NCBI RefSeq assembly: GCF_030504625.1
Contig: NZ_JAUKWH010000008.1
Span: forward strand, 49,053-113,052
Length of the DNA: 64,000 nucleotides
Source: Neisseria sp. MVDL19-042950
GTDB taxonomy: Bacteria; Pseudomonadota; Gammaproteobacteria; Burkholderiales; Neisseriaceae
Direction of reading: 5' to 3'
The notes under the pieces are model-generated. The model was not told where the DNA came from, searched no databases, and worked only from the letters and a program-made list of their open reading frames with translations. Numbering within the stretch: position 1 is the stretch's first letter; every line of letters starts with the position of its first letter. Both the position numbers and the translations under genes were made by a program. This document shows, one piece after another, positions 17,061 through 27,244 of the stretch.

Positions 17061-18836
17061 ATGATACCCAGCGAATTCATAGACGAGCTGCTCGCCAAAG
17101 TCGATATCGTTGATATTATCGACGAACACGTTCCGCTGAAAAAAGGCGGCGTGAATTACATGGCCTGTTGCCCGTTTCACAAAGAGAAAACGCCGTCGTT
17201 TTCCGTGAGCCCGCAGAAACAGTTTTACCACTGCTTCGGTTGCGGCGCACACGGTTCAGCCATCGGGTTCGTTATGGAATACCAAGGTTTGAGCTTTACC
17301 GAAGCCGTGCAATATCTGGCCGACCGCGTAGGAATGACCGTACCCCGTGCGCGGGGCAGGCAGGACAACCCTGAAGCGGTGCGCGAGCGTAAAAAAAAGC
17401 GGCAAACGCTGGAAGAAACCACCGAAACCGCCGCCGCATTCTACATGCAGCAATTAAAACAAAACCAACACGCACAAACCTATCTGAACCGACGCGGTTT
17501 AAGCCCCGAAGTCATCGAACACTACGGCTTGGGTTACGCCCCCGACGGCTGGCAGCCGCTTGCACAAGTATTTAATCCCTACCCCAGCACGCCGCTGGTG
17601 GAAAGCGGGATGGTAATTGAAAAAGATGGCAAACATTACGACCGCTTCCGCGACCGCATCATGTTTCCCATCCGCAACCAGCGTGGGCAAGTGATCGGCT
17701 TCGGCGGACGCATCCTCGACAAAGGCGAACCCAAATACCTGAATTCCCCCGAAACACCGCTATTCGACAAAGGCCGCAACCTTTATGGTTTGCACGAAGG
17801 CCGTGCCGCCATCAAAGAAGCAGGGCGTATTTTAGTGGTAGAAGGCTATATGGATGTGGTTGCGCTGGCACAATTCGGCATCGGCTACGGTGTCGCATCA
17901 CTCGGCACCGCCACCACCGCCGACCACATCAAATTGCTGATGCGCCAAACCGACAGCATTTATTTCTGCTTCGACGGCGACCGGGCGGGGAAAAAAGCCG
18001 CGTGGCGTGCATTGGAAAACGCCCTGCCGCAATTGAAAGACGACAAATCGCTGCATTTCCTGTTTCTGCCGGAAGAACACGACCCCGACAGCTACATCCG
18101 TGCTTACGGCAAAGAGCGGTTTGAAGATGCCCTATTGAATCAAAGCAAACCTCTGTCGGAATACTTCTGGGAAGCTCTTTCAGACGGCCTCAACCTGAAT
18201 ACACAGGAAGGCAAAGCGGAATTAGTCAAAACCAGTTCTCCCCTGTTGGCACAAATAACCGCTCCAGCCTTGGGTTTTCTGCTCAAACAAAAATTAAGCG
18301 GAATGGTCGGCATCGAACCCGACGACCTGGCCCGCCTGCTGGGACAAGAAGCGCCGAAACGACAAGCCAAACAAAAAAACTACAAGCTGCCTCAGGAAAC
18401 CTTCCGGCAGCCGCAAATGTCCACACTGGTACAAAGACAAATCCGCAGCCTCTTGATAAATCCGGCATGGGCTGCATATATAGATTTGCCCGAATATCTG
18501 GCACTCACAGGCGATTTCGCCTGTTTGGCAAATTTGGCCGAATTGATCAAAAGCCTGCCCGCATTACCCAGTAGCGCGCAAATTTTGGAGCATATGCGCG
18601 GCACACCTTATGAAGCCACGCTCAACCACATTTTCCAAAACGCGCTCAACTCCCCCGAAGAATGGGAAAGCAACAGCGAGGAAGATTGCGAAAACTTCAA
18701 ACTCGGCATAAAAAAGTTGCTAAATGAGTTAAAATACGCGCAAATCGACATGCTGAAACAAAAAAGCCTGCAAACAGGTCTGAGCGATGGAGAGAAAAAA
18801 CTTCTGCTTACTTTATTGACACCTGCAACACGCTGA
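17061..18836 (+). CDS. dnaG: DNA primase DnaG
   Basis: The 591-residue protein makes RNA primers for DNA replication. The N-terminal CHC2 zinc finger is visible (CPFHKEKTPSF and YHCFGCGAHG, residues 36-65). The Toprim core holds VVEGYMDVVALAQFG with the catalytic glutamate and FDGDRAGKKAAW with metal-binding aspartates (about residues 258-315). The C-terminal helical domain from about 430 binds the DnaB helicase. Length is usual. It sits between yqeY and rpoD in the conserved cluster. Confidence 0.97.
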   Translation: MIPSEFIDELLAKVDIVDIIDEHVPLKKGGVNYMACCPFHKEKTPSFSVSPQKQFYHCFGCGAHGSAIGFVMEYQGLSFTEAVQYLADRVGMTVPRARGRQDNPEAVRERKKKRQTLEETTETAAAFYMQQLKQNQHAQTYLNRRGLSPEVIEHYGLGYAPDGWQPLAQVFNPYPSTPLVESGMVIEKDGKHYDRFRDRIMFPIRNQRGQVIGFGGRILDKGEPKYLNSPETPLFDKGRNLYGLHEGRAAIKEAGRILVVEGYMDVVALAQFGIGYGVASLGTATTADHIKLLMRQTDSIYFCFDGDRAGKKAAWRALENALPQLKDDKSLHFLFLPEEHDPDSYIRAYGKERFEDALLNQSKPLSEYFWEALSDGLNLNTQEGKAELVKTSSPLLAQITAPALGFLLKQKLSGMVGIEPDDLARLLGQEAPKRQAKQKNYKLPQETFRQPQMSTLVQRQIRSLLINPAWAAYIDLPEYLALTGDFACLANLAELIKSLPALPSSAQILEHMRGTPYEATLNHIFQNALNSPEEWESNSEEDCENFKLGIKKLLNELKYAQIDMLKQKSLQTGLSDGEKKLLLTLLTPATR

Positions 18837-18988
18837 TTTATCCGGCTGTCTGAAAACATATCCTTGCTGCAACCGAGTCGTCTCGAACCTACCGCAGAAT
18901 ACCCGTTTTCATCTTTTCAGACGGCCTCAACAGGCAGTTGCCTTTCCAACCATGGAAACCCGCCAACCGTTTTACCATAGAGATGACT

Positions 18989-20944
18989 ATGTCTATCAAA
19001 AACACCAACGACAACGAATACGAAGAACAAGACGACAACCGCCCGCTTACGCTTGAAGAGCAGCGGGCGCGTTTGCGCCAGCTCATTATTATGGGCAAAG
19101 AGCGCGGTTACATCACCTATTCCGAAATCAATGATGCCTTGCCCGACGATATGTCGGATGCCGATCAGATCGACAACATCGTCAGCATGATTTCCGGCTT
19201 GGGCATCCAAGTAACCGAACAAGCTCCCGATGCCGAAGAAATGCTGATGAGCGACAACACCGCCGGCATGACCGACGATGATGCCGTTGCTGAAGCCGAG
19301 GCCGCCCTTTCCAGCGTAGACAGCGAATTCGGCCGCACCACCGATCCCGTACGCATGTATATGCGCGAAATGGGCCAAGTCGACCTGCTGACCCGCGAAG
19401 ATGAAATCATCATCGCCAAAAAAATCGAAAATGCCCTGAAAAACATGGTGCAGGCCATCTCCGCCTGCCCCGGCTCGATTGCCGAAATTTTGGAGCTGAT
19501 CAAACGCATCCGCGAAGATGAAATCAAAGTGGACGAAGTTATCGAAGCTATCATCGACCCCAACGAAGTATTGCTGAACGAATTGGGTTTGGGCCATCTG
19601 GAAACCAACAGCCCCATCGACAGCGGCAATGACAGCGATAGCGATGACAACGATAGCGACGATGATGGCGGCGACGATGACGAAAGCAGTGCCGAAGCCA
19701 TTGCCGCGACCAATTTGGAAGAATTGAAGCAAAAAGTGCTGGAGCATTTCGAGCGTATCGAATCTGATTACGACAAAATGATTGCCGCCCTCAACAAGCA
19801 CGACAGCCGCCATGCCGCCTATTTGGAGCACCGCGATGCCATTGCTTCCAAATTACTGGAAGTACGCTTTGCCACCCGCCAAATCGAAAGCCTGAGCAGC
19901 AACCTGCGTGAGCGCGTAGACAATATCCGTAAATTGGAACGTGAAATCCGCGATATTTGCTTAGATCGCGTACACATGGATCGCGACTACTTCATCAGCT
20001 ACTTCCTGCCTGAAATCACACGTTTGGACTGGGTGGAAGAAGAAGTGGCCAAAGGCAAAGTATGGAGCAACGCACTTGATCGCTTCCGCCATGCCATTAT
20101 TGAAAAGCAAACCGCTCTTTCCGATATGGAAACCGAAACTTGCATTTCCATCGACGAATTGAAAGAAATCAATAAAAACATGGTTATCAGCGAAAAAGAA
20201 ACCGCTGCCGCCAAGCAGGAAATGATTCAAGCCAACTTGCGTCTGGTGATTTCGATTGCCAAAAAATACACCAATCGTGGCTTGCAGTTCCTTGATTTGA
20301 TTCAAGAAGGCAACATCGGCTTGATGAAAGCCGTGGATAAATTCGAATACCGTCGCGGCTATAAATTCTCTACCTATGCCACTTGGTGGATCCGTCAGGC
20401 CATCACCCGCTCGATTGCCGACCAAGCGCGCACCATCCGTATTCCGGTTCACATGATTGAAACCATCAACAAAATGAACCGCATCTCGCGCCAATACCTG
20501 CAAGAAACCGGCGAAGAGCCCGATTCTGCCAAACTGGCCGAACTGATGGAAATGCCTGAAGATAAAATCCGCAAAATCATGAAAATCGCCAAAGAGCCGA
20601 TTTCCATGGAAACGCCGATCGGTGATGACGACGATTCACACTTGGGCGATTTTATCGAAGACGTGAACAACGTCGCTCCGGCAGACGCGGCCATGTATTC
20701 GAGCCTGCATGAAGTAACCAAAGAAGTGCTGGAAAGCCTGACTCCGCGCGAAGCAAAAGTATTGCGTATGCGCTTCGGTATCGACATGAATACCGACCAC
20801 ACGCTGGAAGAAGTGGGCAAGCAGTTCGACGTTACCCGCGAACGTATCCGCCAAATTGAAGCGAAAGCATTGCGAAAACTGCGCCACCCGACGCGCAGCG
20901 ATCGCTTGAGAAGTTTCCTCGACAGCGAAGAAAACAAACAGTAA
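18989..20944 (+). CDS. rpoD: RNA polymerase sigma factor RpoD (sigma-70)
   Basis: The principal sigma factor, 651 residues from ATG 18989 ([17 protein letters not shown]); another ATG two codons earlier is possible, but the ATAGAG site fits this one. Region 1.1 is followed by region 1.2 ([20 protein letters not shown]). A long non-conserved region contains an Asp/Ser-rich run at about residues 213-237. Region 2 follows ([32 protein letters not shown]), then region 3 and region 4 ([17 protein letters not shown], [20 protein letters not shown]). It directs transcription of housekeeping genes. Confidence 0.97.
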   Translation: MSIKNTNDNEYEEQDDNRPLTLEEQRARLRQLIIMGKERGYITYSEINDALPDDMSDADQIDNIVSMISGLGIQVTEQAPDAEEMLMSDNTAGMTDDDAVAEAEAALSSVDSEFGRTTDPVRMYMREMGQVDLLTREDEIIIAKKIENALKNMVQAISACPGSIAEILELIKRIREDEIKVDEVIEAIIDPNEVLLNELGLGHLETNSPIDSGNDSDSDDNDSDDDGGDDDESSAEAIAATNLEELKQKVLEHFERIESDYDKMIAALNKHDSRHAAYLEHRDAIASKLLEVRFATRQIESLSSNLRERVDNIRKLEREIRDICLDRVHMDRDYFISYFLPEITRLDWVEEEVAKGKVWSNALDRFRHAIIEKQTALSDMETETCISIDELKEINKNMVISEKETAAAKQEMIQANLRLVISIAKKYTNRGLQFLDLIQEGNIGLMKAVDKFEYRRGYKFSTYATWWIRQAITRSIADQARTIRIPVHMIETINKMNRISRQYLQETGEEPDSAKLAELMEMPEDKIRKIMKIAKEPISMETPIGDDDDSHLGDFIEDVNNVAPADAAMYSSLHEVTKEVLESLTPREAKVLRMRFGIDMNTDHTLEEVGKQFDVTRERIRQIEAKALRKLRHPTRSDRLRSFLDSEENKQ

Positions 20945-20958
20945 ACGGCATTTCAATG

Positions 20959-20993
20959 AAAAACGCGGACTTTTATTCGGTCTGCGTTTTTTA
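20959..20993 (+). terminator. rpoD terminator
   Basis: AACGCGGAC pairs with GTCTGCGTT (one mismatch) followed by a T-run. It is one of the few terminators here not built from a DUS. Confidence 0.8.
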
Positions 20994-21225
20994 TATCCTG
21001 TTTTTCAGACGGCCTTGTTTTTTATCAAACTAATTTCATTAATAAGAAAACAAATATTTTTTATCCGGCAAGGCTACAAATGTTTCATTCTATTGTATAT
21101 TTAGCCCGTGCAGCAATTTAATGAAAATGCCGACGACATTAAAACGGCAATTTTTTGGTATAAAATGCCGTTTTAAAATGATAAAATTAGAAAAATCTCC
21201 CAACCCGGTTTATAAAGGATAAATT

Positions 21226-22731
21226 ATGGCTAGTGTATTGATTGTTCCCGTTTCAACCCGTTCCGATGGCTGGGTCGTTACCCAAGCCGTTGCCGCTGCA
21301 TTACCCGATTCCGCAATTATTCGTGCAATTGACGAAACAGGCGAAGCAGAAAAATTACTGAGCGCCGGTAAAGGCGACGATTGGCTCGATTCTCTGGTTG
21401 CTCAAGTATCCGGCCTCAATAGTGAAAATGTTGTCATAAAAGGCATTAAACCCGATGCCGAAAAAATCTTCCTCTCGACTCAAAACGTAGAACTCGCGTT
21501 GTCACTGGATGCCAATGTTGTATTCTCCGTATTCTCCGATAACGGCGATGTCGACCACTTGGTAAACAAACTGAACATTGCCAAACAAGCCTATGCCACG
21601 GCTCCCGGTGTATTAGCGGGTTTCATTTTAGACGGTTCGGACGAAGGCATCGGAGCCTCAGTAGCAGAGAAAACCGGCCTGAGTTATTTCGGTTCCGCTG
21701 ATAAAATCGTGAATACCGATTTACTACTGAAAAAAACCGGTCGCATGTCGCCTGCGCAATTCCGCGTGAACATGATGGAATCTGCCCGCAAAGCCAATAA
21801 ACGTATTGTGTTGCCCGAGGGTGCGGAACCGCGTACCGTTCAAGCTGCGGCCATCTGCCATGAAAAAGGCATCGCCCACTGCGTATTGCTGGCTCCGCGC
21901 GCGGAAGTAGAAGCCGTAGCCAAAGAACGCCACATTACTTTGCCCGATTCTTTGGAAATCATTGATCCGGCCACATTGATCGAACAATACGTCGAGCCGA
22001 TGTGCGAACTGCGCAAGAGCAAAGGACTGACTCCCGAACAAGCCCGCGAGCAACTGCAAGACACGGTAGTGCTCGGCACCATGATGATGGCGCAAAACCA
22101 TGTGGACGGCTTGGTATCCGGCGCGGTACACACTACTGCCAACACCATCCGCCCTGCCCTGCAACTGATTAAAACCGCTCCCGGTGCCAGCTTGGTATCC
22201 AGCGTATTCTTCATGTTGCTGCCTAACCAAGTGCTGGTTTACGGCGACTGCGCGGTAAACCCCGAGCCGACTGCCGAGCAACTGGCCGATATCGCCATCC
22301 AATCGGCCGATTCCGCCAAAGCCTTCGGTATTCCGCCCAAAGTAGCGATGATTTCCTACTCTACCGGTTCTTCAGGTTCCGGCCCTGCTGTGGATAAAGT
22401 GATTCAGGCAACCAACATTGTTCGTGAGAAACGCCCCGATATCGACATCGACGGCCCTCTGCAATACGATGCGGCAACCGTACCGAGCGTGGCAAAATCC
22501 AAAGCGCCGGACAGCAAAGTGGCCGGACAAGCCACTGTATTGGTGTTCCCCGACCTGAATACCGGTAACTGCACTTATAAAGCCGTGCAACGCAACGCCA
22601 ATGTGTTGAGCGTGGGCCCGATGCTGCAAGGTTTGCGTAAACCGGTCAATGACTTATCACGCGGCGCGTTGGTGGACGACATTGTGTACACCATCGCTTT
22701 AACCGCCATTCAAGCCGTACAAATGGATTAA
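21226..22731 (+). CDS. pta: Phosphate acetyltransferase
   Basis: The 501-residue protein converts acetyl-CoA and phosphate to acetyl phosphate. Residues 1-170 are an N-terminal regulatory domain, shorter than the E. coli one (total 714 residues). From about 175 comes the catalytic PTA_PTB domain, with [63 protein letters not shown] and [17 protein letters not shown]. This intermediate length is one I associate with Neisseria. A separate ackA would be needed for acetate production and is not in the window. Its DUS-pair terminator is shared with convergent norB. Confidence 0.95.
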   Translation: MASVLIVPVSTRSDGWVVTQAVAAALPDSAIIRAIDETGEAEKLLSAGKGDDWLDSLVAQVSGLNSENVVIKGIKPDAEKIFLSTQNVELALSLDANVVFSVFSDNGDVDHLVNKLNIAKQAYATAPGVLAGFILDGSDEGIGASVAEKTGLSYFGSADKIVNTDLLLKKTGRMSPAQFRVNMMESARKANKRIVLPEGAEPRTVQAAAICHEKGIAHCVLLAPRAEVEAVAKERHITLPDSLEIIDPATLIEQYVEPMCELRKSKGLTPEQAREQLQDTVVLGTMMMAQNHVDGLVSGAVHTTANTIRPALQLIKTAPGASLVSSVFFMLLPNQVLVYGDCAVNPEPTAEQLADIAIQSADSAKAFGIPPKVAMISYSTGSSGSGPAVDKVIQATNIVREKRPDIDIDGPLQYDAATVPSVAKSKAPDSKVAGQATVLVFPDLNTGNCTYKAVQRNANVLSVGPMLQGLRKPVNDLSRGALVDDIVYTIALTAIQAVQMD

Positions 22732-22759
22732 TCAAAGCCTTTTGTTGATGTGAAGAAAT

Positions 22760-22791
22760 AAGGCCGTCTGAAAACTTTTCAGACGGCCTTT
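22760..22791. terminator. Bidirectional DUS-pair terminator between pta and norB
   Basis: AAGGCCGTCTGAAAA and TTTTCAGACGGCCTT meet with a single-base loop between two convergent genes. Confidence 0.8.
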
Positions 22792-22814
22792 CTACATTCT
22801 TCAAAACAGCATCA

Positions 22815-25052
22815 TCACTTATCGCGGCTGAACACCATTTTGGTTGCCTGCCACGCTACGCAGCACGCACCGCCGATGAAGATTAAGTCGGCAACGGTAC
22901 GAATCCAGCGCAAAGTATCAAGCAACTCTTGCTGCATAAAACCTTCGCTGCGGGCGTACCATAAACCTTGGGTGATGCTGGCATAAGACTGAATCACCCC
23001 GACGGGCAGCAGGCTGGTGATGATCATCAGCGTCAAGCCGCTGTTGAGCAGCCAGAAGCCCCATGTCATCAGGCTTTCACTGAATTCGATATTCGGTTTG
23101 ATATAGCGGGCAACCAGCAGCACGAAGCCCAGTGCCAAGAAACCGTACACACCGAACAACGCAGCATGAGCATGCACCGCAGTAGTATTCAAGCCTTGCA
23201 GGTAATAGAGGGAAATCGGCGGGTTAATCAGAAAGCCGAACACGCCGGCACCGACCATGTTCCAGAATGCCACAGCTACGAAACACATCAGCGGCCAGCG
23301 CAGGCGTTTTGCCCACGGAGAGGCGTGTTGGTAAGACCAATGCTCATACGCTTCACGCCCCAGCAGAATCAGCGGCACCACCTCCAAAGCGGAGAACGAT
23401 GCGCCCACCGCCATCACGGGAGTAGTGGTTCCTGAAAAATACAGGTGGTGGAAGGTACCGGGCACACCGCCGACCATAAACAGGCAGGCGGAAACCAAAG
23501 CGGTTACGGTGGCGGTGCGTTGCGATACCAAGCCCATATTGAAAAAGATAAATGCTAATGCAGCAGTGGCAAATACTTCAAAGAAGCCTTCAACCCACAG
23601 GTGCACTACCCACCAACGCCAGTATTCCATGATGGTTAAGCTGGTGTGTTCGCCGTAAAACAAGCCGGGTGCATAGAATAAACCCACACCAACCATAGAA
23701 GCGACAAAAATGGCGAGCATGTTTTTATCGATTTTTTGTTTGAACGCATTCATGGTACAGCGCAACATCAGGAACAGCCACAACAGCAGACCCACCATCA
23801 GCAGAATCTGCCAGAAGCGTCCCAAATCAAGATATTCGTAACCTTGATGGCCGAACCAAAAGTTCAAATCAGCCGGAATAGCGTGGCTCAAGGCCAAGAA
23901 GTTACCGCCGTAAGATCCCAGAACCACGATAAACAGAGCGATATACAAGAAATTCACGCCTGCACGTTGGAACTTCGGATCTTGGCCGCCATTGATGATG
24001 GGGGCGAGGAACAAACCCGCAGTCAGAAAGCCGGTGGCAATCCAGAAAATCGCAGACTGAATGTGCCATGTACGCACCAAGGCATACGGAAACCATTGCG
24101 AAATATCAATGCCGTAAAACTGCTGGCCTTCTACGGTGTAGTGCGCAGTTACGCCGCCAAGCAGCACTTGAGCCACAAACAAAGCAACGGTCAGGAAGAC
24201 GTATTTGCCCAACGCTTTTTGAGACGGCGTGAGCATAACTTTCGACAAAGGATCTTCAGACGGCGCTTTCGGCTCTTCATCATGTTTTTTCAGGAACGAG
24301 AAGCCCCATACCAGCAAACCGATGCCCAACAACAGGAACACGATACTGGCGAAAGACCACATGTAGTTTTCGGTGGTCGGCACGTTGTTGACCAAAGGCT
24401 CGTGCGGCCAGTTGTTGGTGTAGGTCGCATCATGGTCGGGGCGGTTGGTGGAGGCTGCCCATGAAGTCCAGAAAAAGAAGTTGGTGAGCTTTTGGCGCGC
24501 CTCTTCACTCGGTAGCGTGCCGTTTTTCATGGCAAACGCTTCGCGGGTTTTAATCATCGAAGGATCGTCGCCGTAGAGCGTGATGTAATAAGGCGCAACC
24601 TGCTTCATTGCCTCGATACGGGTGTCGGACAACACCACTTTGCCTTGATCGTTGATGCGGCTGCCGTTGCGGTATTCATCGGCCAAACGCGCTTGGATAT
24701 TCGCTTGTGCCGCTTTATCCAACTCGGCGTATTTCTTGCCGAATTCTTTGCCTGCGGTGATATCCAGCCATGCTTCGGCTTCGCGGTGCAGCCAGTCGGC
24801 CGTCCAGTCGGGGGCTTGATACGCGCCGTGGCCGAGTATCGAACCCAGCTCCATGCCGCCGGTGCTTTGCCATGCGGATTGACCGGCCAAGATATCTTGT
24901 TCGGAGATCACCGTTTCGCCCGAAGTAGAGACATAAGCTTGGGGAATCGGCGGCACCTGCCGGTAAACCTCGACACCTAAATAGCCGAGAATGGAAAAAG
25001 TAATGGTCAGCACCGCAATCAGCGAGTACCAGAGCTTTTTATACTGTCCCAT
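22815..25052 (-). CDS. norB: Quinol-dependent nitric oxide reductase NorB (qNOR)
   Basis: The 745-residue single-subunit enzyme reduces NO to N2O with electrons from quinol. The N-terminal part (residues 10-230) holds one transmembrane helix and a periplasmic domain in place of a separate NorC. The catalytic part has about twelve further helices with the conserved histidine region WWVVHLWVEGFFEVFA and VPGTFHHLYFSGT, and AHAALFGVYGFLALG. GGAGCG lies seven bases before the ATG. It is divergent from aniA and protects the cell from NO made by AniA. A palindrome over its promoter (25093-25109) is a likely repressor site. Confidence 0.96.
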   Translation of the reverse strand: MGQYKKLWYSLIAVLTITFSILGYLGVEVYRQVPPIPQAYVSTSGETVISEQDILAGQSAWQSTGGMELGSILGHGAYQAPDWTADWLHREAEAWLDITAGKEFGKKYAELDKAAQANIQARLADEYRNGSRINDQGKVVLSDTRIEAMKQVAPYYITLYGDDPSMIKTREAFAMKNGTLPSEEARQKLTNFFFWTSWAASTNRPDHDATYTNNWPHEPLVNNVPTTENYMWSFASIVFLLLGIGLLVWGFSFLKKHDEEPKAPSEDPLSKVMLTPSQKALGKYVFLTVALFVAQVLLGGVTAHYTVEGQQFYGIDISQWFPYALVRTWHIQSAIFWIATGFLTAGLFLAPIINGGQDPKFQRAGVNFLYIALFIVVLGSYGGNFLALSHAIPADLNFWFGHQGYEYLDLGRFWQILLMVGLLLWLFLMLRCTMNAFKQKIDKNMLAIFVASMVGVGLFYAPGLFYGEHTSLTIMEYWRWWVVHLWVEGFFEVFATAALAFIFFNMGLVSQRTATVTALVSACLFMVGGVPGTFHHLYFSGTTTPVMAVGASFSALEVVPLILLGREAYEHWSYQHASPWAKRLRWPLMCFVAVAFWNMVGAGVFGFLINPPISLYYLQGLNTTAVHAHAALFGVYGFLALGFVLLVARYIKPNIEFSESLMTWGFWLLNSGLTLMIITSLLPVGVIQSYASITQGLWYARSEGFMQQELLDTLRWIRTVADLIFIGGACCVAWQATKMVFSRDK

Positions 25053-25092
25053 TTTGCGCTCCTATGTTTGTATTGTTTTGAGTAATTTAAAA

Positions 25093-25109
25093 ATTCATAA
25101 AATATGAAT
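25093..25109 (-). promoter_or_regulatory. 17-bp palindrome in the norB promoter (putative NsrR operator)
   Basis: ATTCATAAAATATGAAT is a perfect palindrome of 7-bp arms around AAA. A minus-strand -10 (TACAAT, 25117-25122) lies just upstream, so the palindrome covers the predicted start of transcription. The same arms recur at 25314-25330 before aniA. NsrR is known to repress both genes in Neisseria, so it is the best candidate, but the match was not tested against a motif model. Confidence 0.5.
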
Positions 25110-25313
25110 GTTAAAGATTGTAACATGGGGAAATTAAAAAAGGTACTGTCAGCCCGCTAAATTCATTCAAGTAATTGAGTATAGACTATTTTATTTAAAT
25201 TATTTGCAAGATAAACACATATTTTCCGTAAGAACAAAAACTTATAAACTCAACTGAAAGGACTAAAAAGGCCGTCTGAAAAATAGTTCAAAAGTATTAT
25301 TTAAATAAATAAT

Positions 25314-25330
25314 ATTCATATTTTATGAAT
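25314..25330 (+). promoter_or_regulatory. 17-bp palindrome in the aniA promoter (putative NsrR operator)
   Basis: ATTCATATTTTATGAAT has the same 7-bp arms as the site before norB, with TTT in the middle. It ends three bases before the FNR box. Another 20-bp palindrome (TATTATTT-AAAT-AAATAATA) lies just upstream of it. Confidence 0.5.
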
Positions 25331-25333
25331 TAA

Positions 25334-25347
25334 TTGATTTGAATCAA
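25334..25347 (+). promoter_or_regulatory. FNR box of the aniA promoter
   Basis: TTGATTTGAATCAA matches the FNR consensus TTGAT-N4-ATCAA perfectly. A -10 hexamer CATAAT (25370-25375) implies a start near 25382, which puts the box centre at about -41.5, the classical position for activation by FNR under oxygen limitation. Confidence 0.85.
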
Positions 25348-25466
25348 CGTTGTTAAAACGGCCTTAACACATAATCTGTGAAAAATAGTAAAAAAACCGT
25401 TTTCTCTACCTTCTTTTTTCTTTTCTTTGAAGTCTTTAAAGTGGAACAACAAAAAAGGAAACTACC

Positions 25467-26966
25467 ATGAAACGCCACGTTTTATCTGCATTGATTGCCT
25501 CCGTATTCACGCTTTCCGCCTGCGACCAAAAAGCGGTTGAGAAACCCGCAGACACCGCTACTCCTGCTCCTGCGTCTGTCGAGCAAAAAGCCGATACGCA
25601 AGCACCGCAGGGTGAGCTGCCGGTGATTGATGCCGTGATGACGCACGCTCCGGAAGTGCCTCCGCCCGTTAACCGCGATTACCCCGCCAAAGTGATCGTT
25701 AAAATGGAAGTGATCGAAAAAGTCATGAAAATGGCCGACGGTGTGGATTACAAATATTGGACATTCGGCGGCCAAGTGCCGGGCCAATTCATCCGCGTGC
25801 GCGAAGGTGACCAAGTGGAAGTGCAGTTTTCCAACCACCCCAGTTCCACCGTACCGCATAACGTCGACTTCCATGCCGTAACCGGCCCCGGCGGCGGTGC
25901 GGAAGCGACCTTTACTGCGCCCGGCCACACTTCCACCTTCAGCTTCAAAGCCTTACAGCCCGGCCTGTATATCTACCACTGCGCCACCGCCCCCGTGGGT
26001 ATGCATATCGCCAACGGTATGTACGGCCTGATTTTGGTCGAGCCTAAAGAAGGTTTGCCGAAAGTGGACAAAGAATTCTATGTGGTACAAGGCGACTTCT
26101 ATACCAAAGGCAAATACGGCGAACGTGGCCTGCAACCTTTCGATATGGAAAAAGCCATTAAAGAACAACCTGATTATGTTGTCTTCAACGGCCATGTCGG
26201 TTCGATTGCCGGCGATAACGCCCTGAAAGCCAAAGTGGGCGAAAGCGTGCGGATTTTCGTGGGTAACGGCGGCCCCAACTTAGTGTCTTCCTTCCACGTG
26301 ATCGGCGAAATCTTCGATAAAGTTTATGTGGAAGGCGGCAAACTGATTAACGAAAACATCCAAACCACTTTGGTGCCCGCAGGCGGTGCCGCCATCGTTG
26401 ACTTCAAACTGGATGTTCCCGGCAGCTTCACACTGGTCGACCACTCTATTTTCCGTGCGTTTAACAAAGGTGCGCTGGGTCAACTGGTTGTTGAAGGGGA
26501 TGCTAATAAAGAGATTTATTCGGGCAGACTCGGCGATGCCATTTATCAACCTGAAGGCGGTGCCATCCAAACCGTTCCGTTGACTGCCAGCGAAGCCGAA
26601 CAAGCTGCCGCAGGCCCGACCAAAGCCTCCAGCAAAGAAGAACAAATCAAGTTGGGCGAGACTGTCTATAAATCCAACTGTTTGGCCTGCCACCAAGCCA
26701 ACGGCCAAGGCGTGGAGGGTGCGTTCCCTCCGTTAGCGAAATCCGACTACTTGATGAAAGATCCGAAACGCGGCATTCATGCCATTCTGCGCGGCGTGAA
26801 CGGTAAAATTACCGTAAACGGCAAAGAATACAACAGCGTCATGCCGGCGATGGCCTTGAACGACGAAGATGCGGCCAACGTATTGACTTACATTCTCAAC
26901 AGCTTCGACAACGGCGGCGGACAAATTACCGCAGCCGACGTAGCCAAAGAGCGTGCAGCCAAGTAA
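25467..26966 (+). CDS. aniA: Copper nitrite reductase AniA with a fused C-terminal cytochrome c domain
   Basis: The 499-residue lipoprotein (lipobox TLSAC, cysteine 19) reduces nitrite to NO at the outer membrane. Residues 60-375 are two cupredoxin domains with copper ligands in [33 protein letters not shown] and the second-domain HVIGEIF region. After a short linker, residues 390-490 form a class I cytochrome c: heme site CLACH at 405-409 and the axial Met in VMPAMAL near 459. The well-known gonococcal and meningococcal AniA is about 390 residues and lacks this domain. The fusion would let the enzyme carry its own electron donor. FNR and NsrR-like sites lie upstream. Confidence 0.95.
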   Translation: MKRHVLSALIASVFTLSACDQKAVEKPADTATPAPASVEQKADTQAPQGELPVIDAVMTHAPEVPPPVNRDYPAKVIVKMEVIEKVMKMADGVDYKYWTFGGQVPGQFIRVREGDQVEVQFSNHPSSTVPHNVDFHAVTGPGGGAEATFTAPGHTSTFSFKALQPGLYIYHCATAPVGMHIANGMYGLILVEPKEGLPKVDKEFYVVQGDFYTKGKYGERGLQPFDMEKAIKEQPDYVVFNGHVGSIAGDNALKAKVGESVRIFVGNGGPNLVSSFHVIGEIFDKVYVEGGKLINENIQTTLVPAGGAAIVDFKLDVPGSFTLVDHSIFRAFNKGALGQLVVEGDANKEIYSGRLGDAIYQPEGGAIQTVPLTASEAEQAAAGPTKASSKEEQIKLGETVYKSNCLACHQANGQGVEGAFPPLAKSDYLMKDPKRGIHAILRGVNGKITVNGKEYNSVMPAMALNDEDAANVLTYILNSFDNGGGQITAADVAKERAAK

Positions 26967-26975
26967 GCCGTAAAC

Positions 26976-27011
26976 AGGCCGTCTGAAAACAAACCTGTTT
27001 TCAGACGGCCT
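26976..27011 (+). terminator. aniA terminator (DUS pair)
   Basis: AGGCCGTCTGAAAAC (26976-26990) and GTTTTCAGACGGCCT (26997-27011) form a 15-bp stem with a 6-nt loop just after the stop. Confidence 0.75.
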
Positions 27012-27167
27012 CATAAAATCACATACGCACAAAACTCTGATTCGATATAAAAAAGAAGAATCACCTGATTCTTCCACCATATTTGATACAGGCCAAAAAC
27101 CGGATACCTATAAAGCAGTACGATGTCTGAAACACTACGGCATTGTCGGCTTTAACATGCGACGGTT

Positions 27168-27221
27168 GTTTTCTTTTCAGACGGCCTGTTTGTCATGCTG
27201 GAGGCCGTCTGAAAAGAAAAC
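27168..27221. repeat. Extended inverted DUS pair in the nirV leader
   Basis: GTTTTCTTTTCAGACGGCCT pairs with its exact complement 14 bases later, extending the DUS homology by eight bases on each side. It ends about 24 bp before the nirV start and could affect its expression. Confidence 0.6.
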
Positions 27222-27244
27222 AGGCAACTGACGGGAGCCAAACC

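Noticed and set aside
18917..19831. A 304-codon minus-strand frame over rpoD
   Set aside because: It is antisense to conserved RpoD regions and has a low-complexity sequence (mirror of the Asp/Ser run).
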